Assembly: GCA_030374765.1 (NCBI GenBank)
Contig: JARGXX010000028.1
Span: forward strand, 868,001 to 932,000
Source of the DNA: Agarophyton chilense
Lineage: Eukaryota > Rhodophyta > Florideophyceae > Gracilariales > Gracilariaceae
DNA length: 64,000 bases
Reading direction: 5' to 3'
Made by a program: the position numbers and the translations under genes
Shown here: piece by piece, positions 13,560 to 23,468 of the stretch
How positions within the stretch are numbered: position 1 is the stretch's first letter
Layout of the letters: every line of letters begins with the position of its first letter
The notes under the pieces: model-generated
What the model saw: the letters and a program-made list of their open reading frames with translations, nothing else
Database searches by the model: none
What the model was told of the DNA's origin: nothing

Positions 13560-15028
13560 CAACGGACATCAGATTGGGTATGGCCCCTGAGTCCAACAAA
13601 GCCTGAGACTTGGTTCCATGCACGGAGACATTGACAACCTTCAAAGACGGGGGCAAGGCCAGCGCGTGGGCGTAATTGATTCTTCGCCCGGAAAAGCTTC
13701 CAGCTAGTATGCGACGAAGGTCTTTCTTTGCTTGCTGAGCGTCTCCACGAGCTAACTGACCAAAGGTTAATCCTGAAGGAGCCTTTGCCAGCTCCTCATA
13801 AGCATTGTACTTCGCGATATGTTCCTGAATTTGGACTTTCTTCGACTTGGCCTTCATGGCCTTCGAAGAGGGTTTTCGAGCTTTGGAGGAAGCTTGTGGG
13901 GTACTTCTTCCAGTTGGTGTCACTGCTTTGGTAACCTGGCTTTCGGGAAACATCACCGGTGAAATACCAGAGAGGGGCGCAGTCTTTGGCTGCTTTGGGA
14001 GCGGAGCTCCCTGCGCATCTCTTTTCGTCGTTGCCACCAGTTCCTCTTCGTCGGAGGAGTCATTGACGACAATCGAAACGTGATTCGTCTCATTCTTTTC
14101 TGCAGGACGATCATTCTTCAGAGCCTCTTCACGAGCGGACTCTGATTTGGGCTGGGCGAATGAAACCCTCTTAAACGCTTCGTCAACCGGTTTCTTCCAA
14201 CAAGTTGCCGAAGAGTGTCCCACCCTTCCACACGAACCGCAGCGCGTGTTTCGGTGGGGATTCGTCGGACACCTATTCGCGTAGTGCCCAGGTTGCTGAC
14301 AGAATGTGCACACTCTTTCTCCTGCTGACTCCGAGCGTGCGCCACCTGATTGGGTTTTCTTCATCATCAGATGGAGCTCCGCCATCTGTTCGGCAAGCTT
14401 CTCAACTTTATCTTCAAGTGGGGCCGATGTGGGAAGTTCACTATTCCTCGGCCTTTGTAGGACCTTCTTAGCTGCCGGCAGGGCGCTCAAAGCACCATAG
14501 GACCCTAGAGCGTTCTTTCCACCAACGAAATCTTTGACTAACGCCTTCAGTCATCTGCACCTCGGAAAAAACAAACTGGGCCAGGTCCGCATATTCCATT
14601 ACGGCGTTTCGAAGCAACCCGAAATTCGCTTCGGGATTGAAGCTTGCCTGGTCGAAGAGCGAATCCATCTTCTTCAAGGACCCAAGGAGGTCAGCATACT
14701 CTAAACGTGCTGAAACCGCCCGACGGATTCTTTCCGCCGGTTCTTCGACAGAGCCGAAACGCTCAATGAGAGCGGACTTCACTTGACCATAATCTTTCGC
14801 TTTTTCCGAAAGCGTACCATCAACAGCATAATTATCATAGTAGAAATCGAAGGCTTCACCCTCAAGGTAGCCTAACAGCTTGATAGCCTTTTCACCTCCA
14901 TTGGTGCCAGCTGCCGCAACATTCTCAAAGTAGAACAGAAAATTCCTGATATCAACGTTGGAGCCATCAAAAGAAGAAACAGACTCACGCGGGACGGAGC
15001 CCTGCTGGGGGTACCATGTGGACGCCAT
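13560..15028 (-). pseudogene. gypsy gag and protease region
   Basis: Gag block starting MASTWYPQQG at the LTR edge. It contains a helical capsid-like segment (FYFENVAAAG, KAIKLLGYLEG, VKSALIERFG), two CCHC zinc knuckles near 14310 and 14250 (CTFCQQPGHYANRC, CGSCGRVGHSSATC), a Ser-rich acidic linker, and a retropepsin-like segment (ALLDSGAIPNLMS near 13600). It is part of the fossil element at 8492-15842. Confidence 0.85.
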
Positions 15029-15842
15029 CTTCTGGGCTGCTAATGGCGCGGGTGGTGACAAACCCAGTAGAACGAAATGCCAGGGGGTACCAGTCTACAA
15101 CCGTAGACAAAACGACAGAGGCCGGCGGAAACGGCCAACCAGTAAAGGCCCAGGGAGCACTAACAAACGATACAACCACTCCGAAGAACACCTACGAGCG
15201 CCAGCGAGCCGCTGCAGGGCTGAAATCGTAGTGGGGAAAGGTTGATGCTAAAGACGGCGGGGGGCGGAGCGAGCCAGAACCGAAAGCGGGCAGTAGACGG
15301 CGCCGCGGACGGTCCCCGCGCCGTGCGGGGAGGTTATGAAGGTTGGTGAGGCCTCTGGAGGAAGTTGGTATGAGTGAAGAATCAGTGAACAACAAAGAGT
15401 TGTCTCGGAAGTGAGAGCAGAAACAGTGAACAACAAAGAGTTGTCTCGGAAGTGAGAGCAGAAACGCTCTCACTGCGAGACCTTTATATACAGCAAGCAT
15501 AATGTAAACGGTAGGATAAGAGCGGTCGTGAAACTATTGAGAATATGACGATACAAAATAACATAGCACAACGGTTGGAAACGTCCTTGATGCATTATGA
15601 GTGTCCTTGACGGACTCTGACACCCCCCCTCGACCTTAAAAGGGAGTAACAGTTGGAGTGGGGGTGGTGGCTTTGAAGCGGATCTCAATTTCGAGATTCG
15701 CTTCCACTTCCACCCCCCCAACTGGCCGTTCCACCTCAACCAATCGTTGGTGTGGAAGCCCCCGGTGCAGGGACAGGGAGATTGCTCCGGTCCACAGGAC
15801 AGGTACCGTGAGACATCCCCCTATCCTTGCTGGGCGGTTACA
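15017..15842 (-). repeat. 5' LTR of the gypsy element, with an insertion
   Basis: 826 bp, equal to 538 bp plus a 283-bp insert and its 5-bp target duplication. In element orientation it ends GGCGTCCACA, directly followed by the primer-binding site TGGTACCCCCAGCAGGG. The gag start codon lies within the last bases of this LTR. Confidence 0.92.
15369..15651. mobile_element. LTR-derived insert (solo LTR or minimal element) inside the gypsy LTR
   Basis: 283 bp present in only one of the two gypsy LTRs and flanked by GTTGG direct repeats (15364-15368, 15652-15656), so it arrived after the gypsy element. Termini are TATGAG...GTAACA. It has a TATA-like box (TTTATATACA near 15483), a tandem duplication of a unit of about 41 bp near its left end, and a CCCCCCCTCGACC block near 15623-15635. 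That block resembles the purine tract region (read on the other strand) of the copia element at 42966-47646. Orientation and family cannot be fixed. Confidence 0.7.
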
Positions 15843-15847
15843 TTTTA

Positions 15848-16698
15848 GATGTATCTCTTTATAAAAAGCCGTCATCATCGTGAAGTACGCGTTACGTGTA
15901 TGACAAAAACTTTCGTAGATTCTGATGATCTCCTTTTCACAAAAAGCTTATTTCTGTGCAATACACGATTGCCACCTGGCGCAATGCCCCCGGCGCTGCT
16001 TACTCAACCTCACTCATGCTCTACCCCAAGACACTGGGGACAGAGGAGAAAGAGGGGACACCTTGTGCCTGTTCCACCTTTCTCGGTTCCACCGGGCGTT
16101 GCGAGTGCATACTAGACACCAGACCAACAGCCCTCCCGCTCTGCGTACGACTGCTTCCCATAATTTCCCCCTATCCTTAGGGTTTATGCAAGTAAGGTAT
16201 CATGAAAACAGGGCGACAACAACGATGCTACTTGGCTCCGGTAAATGTTGGCAAACAATCTTCTCACTGATTCGTGTACCGTTCTCGGTTCAGCATATGA
16301 TGCTTCATTGATTTTCTTTGAATTTGTATCGTACTCGTTGATCGCTCTCTTGTCTGCAACTGCTTGTCGTCTCTCGGTGGTATTTGAAAGTGGCCCATGG
16401 TTTTATTGAGATCTGATAGATATTTGCTCAAAACATAGTTGAGAGACTTTTGATCTGTCTTGAACTATGAGATTCTTCCCGTTGATGGTTCTCCAAAAAT
16501 TCACGCGCATTCTTCCTTGTAGGAAGTACCAATGCATCTTCCAAAACCACGAGGGCAATGTCATTATTGACACGCATACACTCGAGACCGAGGCATGCTC
16601 TCTTTTGAGCTCTCTTCGCCTCCATTTATACACCGGTACTACAGCTGTTGCATCCCATCTTTCCGCATTGGCAGTTCTGAACTCACAGCAAACACATC
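15848..16698. other. intergenic, upstream region of the secreted-protein gene
   Basis: No gene recognised. The final 100 bp carry a possible promoter for the gene at 16699. Confidence 0.4.
16625..16630 (+). promoter_or_regulatory. possible TATA box
   Basis: TTTATA about 70 bp upstream of the ATG at 16699. Position fits a core promoter with a short leader. There is no independent support. Confidence 0.3.
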
Positions 16699-17742
16699 AT
16701 GGCAGTGATGTCTGTCTTTCTCGTGTTCTACGCGCTTTTGGTGCTAAGCTGTGTATATGCCGATCCGCATTACTTTCAAGGGCAGGCTGCAACCACCTCG
16801 CGTGATTCAACGTTTGGAGGAAGCGTAAGACAATTTTCCGGGGGGATCCTCGACTGCACATCTTCGGATTTTCTCAAACGCACATTGTGTTCTGCTGTAG
16901 GGACCCGGGTGAACTCCACTCTCGAAGCTGCTGGTCTGAAGATCGACAGAGAGGGGGCTTTGTTTAGCTACGATGATCAAACACAGGAGAAAATTGACAC
17001 TGGGCATAGCTGTTCGATCACTGCAAAATTTACACGAAGAATGGCTCTAGCGCGCTTTTCAAAGGATACCGATTTGAACATCAATATTGGTACAAATGTC
17101 TCCGAACCAATAGTAATTACCCTGAAAGTACCAGTCCATCTGGAAGCGAAAGCAAATATCAAACAGTCGTTCGGAGCCAAGCTTTTTGGAAAATGTCGAC
17201 GAGTTGGGAGTGACAGCTTCACAGTTGAAGCATCGGTATCCACAGTAGCTGATACAATCATTGCAGTGACACTCAACCCCTCCTACTCCAGGTTCCCTGG
17301 GAATGGTGGTTACGCAGTGTCCATCAGACCTGTTGTGGCTGTGCTTTTCGACCTTGAAAACACCGACCTCGATTTCAAAATAAGGGGATTGAGTTATTTT
17401 TCAAGGTTAGCCGCGAAGCTCTTCGGTTTCACGTCCACTCTGACTGATGGTCTCAAGGACGTTTTCAAGGGAAAGGGAGTGAAAAAGATAGTCCAAAACT
17501 TTGAAGACACTGCTCTTTTTGACTTTGGGATCCCACTTTTGTCACATTTGGGACATCTCCCTAAGCCACTCCAGGACCTATTTTATGGACTCATCGAAGA
17601 TCTTGGTGAAAAAGAAATCGAAAAAAAGGCGAAAGGTTTCAGTAGTGACTTCGAGAACCTCCTGAACTCCAAAATTCGAAGTGCGATTGGAACAGACTCA
17701 AACGGAGTGCGTCGGTTTGTGGTGTCTAGAGGTGTCCCTTAG
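16699..17742 (+). CDS. secreted protein of unknown function (347 aa)
   Basis: Uninterrupted 348-codon frame starting at an ATG in good context (CATCATGGCA). Residues 1-21 form a clear signal peptide (MAVMSVFLVFYALLVLSCVY, cleavage after A21 before DPHYF). The mature part looks like a mixed alpha/beta soluble protein: a helical stretch (about 60-85), then alternating strands (about 100-215, for example EPIVITLKVPVHLEAKAN and TVADTIIAVTL), then an amphipathic helical C-terminus rich in Lys and Leu. Cysteines are few (about six including the signal region). The alternation of long strands and helices loosely recalls lipid-binding tubular folds, but I see no diagnostic motif, so the function is left open. 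It is flanked by intergenic DNA and a gypsy element, with no operon-like partner. I am confident that it is a real secretory-pathway protein, since length, signal peptide and composition agree. Confidence 0.8.
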   Translation: MAVMSVFLVFYALLVLSCVYADPHYFQGQAATTSRDSTFGGSVRQFSGGILDCTSSDFLKRTLCSAVGTRVNSTLEAAGLKIDREGALFSYDDQTQEKIDTGHSCSITAKFTRRMALARFSKDTDLNINIGTNVSEPIVITLKVPVHLEAKANIKQSFGAKLFGKCRRVGSDSFTVEASVSTVADTIIAVTLNPSYSRFPGNGGYAVSIRPVVAVLFDLENTDLDFKIRGLSYFSRLAAKLFGFTSTLTDGLKDVFKGKGVKKIVQNFEDTALFDFGIPLLSHLGHLPKPLQDLFYGLIEDLGEKEIEKKAKGFSSDFENLLNSKIRSAIGTDSNGVRRFVVSRGVP

Positions 17743-19813
17743 CGTGGGTTCCGTTGAAGATCGTTTGTTCAGATTATTCTGTTTTCTTCCCTCTCCCTGC
17801 CCAGCATTGCCAGCTAGTTGGAAGACAGACCTTCATTTCCATTGAAAGTGCCTCCGAGGCTAAAGATGAACTGATTTGGTAGTTTAAACTATTTTAAGAA
17901 TCAAGACCGAAATGCTATTTGTTTTTGAGCATCAATCCTATCAAGAATGAGCTCTCTGATTAAATTACAACAATTGGGGTATGTGTGTATTGATTTTGAT
18001 ACCAACTTACCTGTTACCACTGGTAAGATTCTACGCTAAAAGCGCCAAGTGCGCGGCATTGATTTAGAGCAGTTGTGAAAAGTGGCTCAAAACTTTCCTT
18101 GATGATTTTTATTCAGTTTCTTTATTGCCGTGTTATTCCAACGATTTAAGTCATTTTTTCCCAAGAATATTCTAAGCATTCGTGCTTTTGGCAAGCATCA
18201 GGCACTGGAAATACTACATGTTTGAGTGAAGAAGAATCAAGTTTCGGAATCATCATCACTGAGTCCGGAATACAACACAGTAGTAGGGAACAGGAGAGTT
18301 GTTGTTAACCACTGATGGCTCGTTAATACTCGGTATGTGGAAGCTGGTAAAACAGATACGGACACATCGCCATCGTGCTTGATCCATTTTTCCAGGCTGA
18401 AAGTACTCGTGAGCGATCCCAGAAGAAAAGCCATCTGGGAGTGCCAATGGCTTGAATTGATTTCGTTCAAAACTTTTGTTCTCCAAGGTGGTAAAGCCCG
18501 GATCATGCACAAATATGGTATGTAATTCGTTCACGTTGAGAACACCAATTGTCTCACCGCATCTGTTTGACACGATTTTCGGAGTAAAGAGGACGTGTGA
18601 CAAGTATGGAAGAAGTTTTCACACGTTACTGAAACCGCAGCTCTGAAGAATGATGAAAAGAGAACGACACAAGTTAAAAAATGCATCGAGAAAATGATGG
18701 GCAATGATGCAGAAGGAATGAGACTGTGTGTCTTTTTTTCTGATGATGAGACGAGATATGAGCTTGGCAAAAATATGGATCTCCATTTTGGTGATTTCGC
18801 AAGTCTTTATAGTGATGAAGCGGAAAATGATGAAAGGTTTTTTGCGCAATCTGTTTTCATCGCACATAAGTTGCGCAACATTTGTGAAGATTCAAACCTA
18901 AATTCCTTCGAATCACTCCGACATGACGATGAGAGCTCGGAGTCGTACACGTCCAGCTAGGTACCAGCCCGTTTTTCATGGTGTGTACAGAAGGTGTTGT
19001 AGATGGTATTCGGCAGTGGTGGGCAGTAAGCCATGCACGAGGCAGGGCTGACTGAATTGAAACTATGGAATGACGCATCGATCTCCGGGACGATCGCGTG
19101 TAATGTACCAATTGTTGGGATTCATTTATCGGGGAACAATTTGATGGTGTTGAGGTTCCATCCACTTTCTTTCTTTCAAGAGTCTTGCGGTCAAAACTCG
19201 ACATTATTACAAGCGACTGTGGCCTAGAGGGGGTGGAAGCTGCAGTGTATCCACATGAGATTGCAAGAGTAGTTTTTCGGGGAATTGTTACAGATCACGA
19301 GACTCTCAAGACATGTTTTTCGGCAAAAACCACTTGGAAGTATGTACGGCGTTGAATCTCTTGGCAATCTACGCCGTTACTATGATTTTCACCTCTCATC
19401 ATGGTTTTTTAAAGTATGCTTGGAGTCTTTCCCAGGAACTACTACCTGTATGAAGAAGAATCAAGTTTTGGGATGTAACTACGTGAAGTAGTTCTATTCA
19501 AACACGATCTAATTATTGAGAGATTTGGAAACGTAAGCTGGTCTATTATTTTTTTAATTTTTGGGTAAAATTTGATTTGTAAAAAAGAATGCATGGCTGC
19601 TCTCTACACGTTTGAAAAACGGCGTCACACGGCGCGGCGCCAGCGCGATATGATTCGTAAGCAATCTTTTTTCAGACGAGTTGTATCCGCCCTTCATCAT
19701 ACCCATCTTCGCTCGCGGGTTTTGAAGTGGGCGTCAGGGAGCCGTCCTGCGGATGGAAACATAACGGTAAGCACCGCCTGGAACCTGATTTCTCGGAATG
19801 TAAGTTTTGCAAA
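17743..19813. other. intergenic region with one weak ORF
   Basis: About 2 kb between the secreted-protein gene and the sulfotransferase gene. The only frame of note is the one at 18694. Other frames lack an ATG. Confidence 0.4.
18694..18960 (+). CDS. hypothetical small acidic protein or exon remnant
   Basis: 88 codons from the first ATG (MMGNDAEGMRLCVFFSDDE). The frame is open for a further 30 or so codons upstream (from about 18600, with a Lys-rich helical sequence) before a stop. The protein is helical and charged, with FFAQSVFIAHKLRNICED and a Ser/Glu-rich tail. Amino-acid composition is protein-like rather than random, and the upstream open stretch suggests an exon or a decayed gene whose start is lost. 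No family was recognised. No promoter is evident. Confidence 0.3.
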   Translation: MMGNDAEGMRLCVFFSDDETRYELGKNMDLHFGDFASLYSDEAENDERFFAQSVFIAHKLRNICEDSNLNSFESLRHDDESSESYTSS

Positions 19814-20959
19814 TCAGCCACGACCCAGTCTCGAGAGATATGAAGAGGGGGGCTGCGAATGACCCGAAGAAGAAGACAAATATCGCACGTGAGCCATTTG
19901 CGATTCCATCGCAAAGCGGTGCAACCTCTTTGCCGCTGTCTCGGGAATCATGAGCTCCGTCCTGCGAATCGCATGATGATGTGGAACCCCATCCGCAACC
20001 AACTCGCGAAACGGCAACCGCTTCATTACACCCTGTATCAGCGCCTTGTTAGACAACTCACCCACATCCAAAACAAGGTCGTAGGGGATGTGTTCCAAGT
20101 AAAGCCATTGCGGTCTCACGTGAACGTCTAGTTGCTGCAACGGAATCGGTCTCTTCACCCGAATATTATCAAGCGCCAGCGCGAATTCGCTCACATTCAT
20201 GCAATGTACAGGCGACGAAGGCAAACCAGCCAGTTCCCTCATAAGCGGCACAATGTAATTATACTGATGCCCGGATTTCAACTCTTCCGTGGCGCAAGCA
20301 AACTTGTCGTTGAAAGAAGAGATGAGTCTATCGAAGGGGTTCCGCTGCACAGCCATTCGCAGCGTGGCAGGTGACGTCAGAATTCGACGGCGTTCTTCCA
20401 TAGTAAAATTTGAAAGATAGCGCGCACGACCTTTCCAACACACGCTGCGTAGATCCTGAACGTGTGTGTCGCAGCGGAGGCGTGTGAAGGCCGCCCCGCC
20501 CACCACGCCGCGGAAAAGCCAGTGAAAGAGCGAGGTGCTTCCAGCCTTTGCGACGGACGCGAGCAGAAGGTCAGCAGACGGAAAGTAGGCGAAATTCTGG
20601 CTTGAGCTGATTTGGCGCAGGAGGGTGTCGTTGGTGAGCACTTGTTGGACGTTTGGCGGCGTGGTAGTAGAACGCTGGTCGGAGGGGACGCGTGCGGGGA
20701 AGGGAGCGTGTGTAATTAAGTGTAGAGTAGCCGTCAGTATGGCTGTGATGAAGAACGCAGAGACCAAAAGGCGCGCCAGAGTCTTGCTTCTGGGGGAGTC
20801 GGGGGGGAACGGTTGGTCGGACATTGTGTGAAAGTTGCGGTGTGAAATGTGAAGCTTCGGGAACGTCGATGAAAGCTGCGCTTGGGTCTTGTAGCAGCGC
20901 AAGTAGGAGCAGCTTGTAGTGCGGCAAGGTGCAAATTCAGGTTGAGATGAGACGTTCAT
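19814..20959 (-). CDS. carbohydrate sulfotransferase, type II membrane protein
   Basis: Transfers sulfate from PAPS to a sugar hydroxyl, most likely in the Golgi on a cell-wall or secreted polysaccharide. The acceptor cannot be read from sequence. The 381-residue frame has a hydrophobic signal-anchor at about 61-83 (LARLLVSAFFITAILTATLH). It then has the PAPS 5'-phosphosulfate loop SVAKAGSTSLFHW at 135-147 and the 3'-phosphate motif RNPFDRLISSFNDKF at 206-220. These two are the hallmarks of the HNK-1/chondroitin-type sulfotransferase family. The ATG at residue 46 (position 20824, MSDQPFPPDSPRS) would give a 336-residue protein with the short cytoplasmic tail usual for this class, and I favour it over the outer ATG. 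Length fits the family (300-400 residues). Single exon, no partner gene nearby. Such enzymes are numerous in red algae, which make sulfated galactans. Confidence 0.85.
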   Translation of the reverse strand: MNVSSQPEFAPCRTTSCSYLRCYKTQAQLSSTFPKLHISHRNFHTMSDQPFPPDSPRSKTLARLLVSAFFITAILTATLHLITHAPFPARVPSDQRSTTTPPNVQQVLTNDTLLRQISSSQNFAYFPSADLLLASVAKAGSTSLFHWLFRGVVGGAAFTRLRCDTHVQDLRSVCWKGRARYLSNFTMEERRRILTSPATLRMAVQRNPFDRLISSFNDKFACATEELKSGHQYNYIVPLMRELAGLPSSPVHCMNVSEFALALDNIRVKRPIPLQQLDVHVRPQWLYLEHIPYDLVLDVGELSNKALIQGVMKRLPFRELVADGVPHHHAIRRTELMIPETAAKRLHRFAMESQMAHVRYLSSSSGHSQPPSSYLSRLGRG

Positions 20960-22337
20960 AGGCGTGAGCGGTATGTATCTCTGTATTGGACTGGGTTATG
21001 TAGCAAAAGGCATTCGGCCATGTTTGGGGTCTCCAGCGAGTATCTCATGAGCGAGAGATGCAAGAAATGAGTTGTCAGGATTTGGGCGTGAAGTGGAACA
21101 AAACGGGAGCTTTCCTTATCCTCACAAGAAGGTATCGTTGTGGTAATGCGTTATGCAGAAGCGTATCGGATTGCAAGTTGCACCCAAAGGATAATGTACA
21201 TACAGTACACATTCCACATGCAGTTGTCCTGTGGCTTTCCGGTTCGGTGCGCCCCGCCGGACGACGGAGTCAGGAAAACAGTCATCAGATATTTTAGATT
21301 AAGTGTTGTGAGGCTGTTTATTTAGTGCGCGTAGCTGGCTGGAAGGCAGCCGTGCCGAGTGTGCTACGCCCGAGTTGTTCAATTGGAGTGATATATACAA
21401 CGCTTTTGACCAAGGTGTGCGTTCTATGTCCTCAACAGCAATCCCACTTCCGCGCTTCGTCCCGGCTACGCGCTGGCGCCAATCAATGTGGATAACAAAA
21501 TGAGAACGCATCCCACCGTGAAAATGACCACGAACGGCTGTGACACAGCAGCTGAGGTGCGATGTGCGCTGTATAGAAAGTGTCTCAAGTGCGGACATTA
21601 CAAGTACAAACACCTTCAGGGCTATTGCAGCGAGAGCGAAGTCACGTTTCTAAAATGCATTTCCTGTGCGCCAAGCGTGTCCATCGCTTGAAACTGTGCC
21701 ACCAGTACGTCGGTGTCCGAAGACGACACCCGCATCAGTGCTTGGAACTTTCACGCTTCCAACCGGGGATGAGGGGCATGGCTCGGCGGAACAGATGATG
21801 ATCGGGTGAAGCGAGGGTGTCACCGATTCTCCAAACTAGCCAATTTCTGCGATAGTCTACCGTAGCCGGCGCTTGTGAGCGCCGGCCGCAACTAATAAAA
21901 AGAAAAACGCCCCCATCTCTTCAATAAATATCCGAGGTATTGACAATTATACCGGTCAACCTTGCAAAAAGGCCTAAGTTTGCTACAGAGAGGCGGCCAA
22001 GTGAGAAGCAGCTTCTGTGATTGATGTTGGTCTTCTCGAATTTGTTCGTCGCTCCTGTAGACGCTGGAGTCGGCGAGCGAAACGGAGACAGGCGTTCTTT
22101 CCAGAGACGGAAAACCCTCAAGCAGCCACCCCCCGGCCAGCAAGACGGCGAAGAGCTTCAACCCGGGGCCGGAAGCGGTGAAGATGATCGGAGATCGTGG
22201 CTGCTGACAACAAACAACACTGACTGGCCTACAAAACGGTTCTAGTTGCATTCGATTCGGCTTCACACGTGTGAAACCACACCGAAACCGATGGCGGCAA
22301 CGGCCAAATGGCGAAAATACACGACGTGTCCGGTGTA
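20960..22337. other. intergenic, no convincing gene
   Basis: About 1.4 kb upstream of the sulfotransferase gene and up to the outer edge of the inverted duplication. Frames here are short or lack ATG starts. A GC-rich inverted repeat (GCCGGCGCTTGTGAGCGCCGGC at 21867-21888) can form a hairpin; its role is unknown. Confidence 0.4.
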
Positions 22338-23216
22338 GGAAGTAGATTGACTTTCCACCAATAAATGCACCAGCAAATTGTAGGGACTCACGTGCTAACG
22401 GATGGTGAGGCTCGCGTGAGAAAGTGGAACGCAAGTGTTGTTATTGCGTGGATAGTCTAGTATTAGGCTATCATTTAGTAGGTTACAAATATATTTACTC
22501 TAGATATTTGAATTCATGTGGCACCTATTTGGGACAGTACGCCTTGAAAATTCAGGAAAAAACATGACGAAAAATGCAACATTGCATTGCTGAATCTTTA
22601 TGGGGACATGTACGCATGCCCGCAGGGCAGGAGTCTATATTCTGGTTGTCAGTATGAAAACTGATGCCTCATGGAAGACAACAGTTCCTTCTTCATTTTG
22701 TCAAGACATCAGCAGGCTTTCGTGCGGATCTAAGAAAACATCGGAAATCTCGTAGTCCTGATAAGCATTTCATTCTCCATTGCTTTCAAAGGGAAGTCTT
22801 ATCTTTGCCGTCGCAGAAGATTTCTTAAAACATCCGTGAACATCTTAATTGTGAAACAAGACCCACAATAGATTCAAAGTGATGTTTCACAGTATATTCA
22901 AACTCAAGTGCATCACCAGATGCGTTTACTGGTTCTCCTAATACTGAACAAACAACCGACCAGATATACGGATTTTGCAAGGAAAACCTTTGCTTAAAGC
23001 AAGTCGTGCATCTTTATGCACAACGCATGCCTTCACATTGTTGTGTGTTCTTCAAAGGAGAGAGATAATACTGAACCTCCCCAGTGCAGATGCAAGATTG
23101 AAAGAGCAGGGTCCGACGTTACATGTTTTTGTGTGCCAGAGGGGTTTCGAGGTCCATTCCAAGAAGAGTAAATACTTGAAGAAAGTTGCAGATTACTGAT
23201 GAGATTACGCAGCGGA

Positions 23217-23458
23217 TATGAATGTTTGAATGTTGCTCTCGTGGACTAGTGAAGTTCACTGTATTTGTATTTGTATTTGTATTTGTAATTTATATTCTTG
23301 GCGACTGTTTGTGTAACAAGTTCTCTGACTACAAATACCAGACCGCCGCATTGTAAACGTCGGACGAGACCCCCAAGGTGACGGACGAATTCTTGTACTC
23401 TGAATACACCCTGCACCTTTCACTCAGACTTTCCTGTATCTGACACTGACTATCCTTA
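23217..23458 (+). repeat. 5' LTR of the copia element
   Basis: 242 bp, TATGAATG...TATCCTTA, ending one base pair before the primer-binding site GTTATGGGCC. Contains four TATTTG units (23262-23285). Confidence 0.93.
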
Positions 23459-23468
23459 GTTATGGGCC
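23459..23468 (+). other. primer-binding site, initiator tRNA-Met type
   Basis: GTTATGGGCC directly after the 5' LTR, complementary to the initiator tRNA-Met anticodon arm. It contains the gag ATG (23462). Confidence 0.7.

Larger units (their letters stand above)
8492..15842 (-). mobile_element. Ty3/gypsy LTR retrotransposon, old, broken
   Basis: A complete insertion on the minus strand: TG...CA LTRs at both ends and a 5-bp target duplication TTTTA (8487-8491 and 15843-15847). Order from the 5' side (right end): gag, two zinc knuckles, protease, RT, RNase H, integrase. RT before integrase is the gypsy order. The two LTRs differ at roughly 29 of 538 positions by eye (about 5%), making this the oldest datable element in the window. 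Its coding region carries several breaks. A 283-bp LTR-derived insert sits inside the right-hand LTR. A purine tract abuts the left LTR and a TGG-initiated primer-binding site abuts the right LTR. Confidence 0.93.

Noticed and set aside
18237-18603. 115-codon minus-strand frame with fairly protein-like sequence
   Set aside because: No ATG (starts at TTG) and no recognisable domain. It could be an exon remnant but cannot be supported.
21892-22434. 180-codon minus-strand frame at the left arm edge
   Set aside because: Starts with TTG, crosses the duplication edge, and its counterpart in the right arm diverges after the shared part. No protein-like features.
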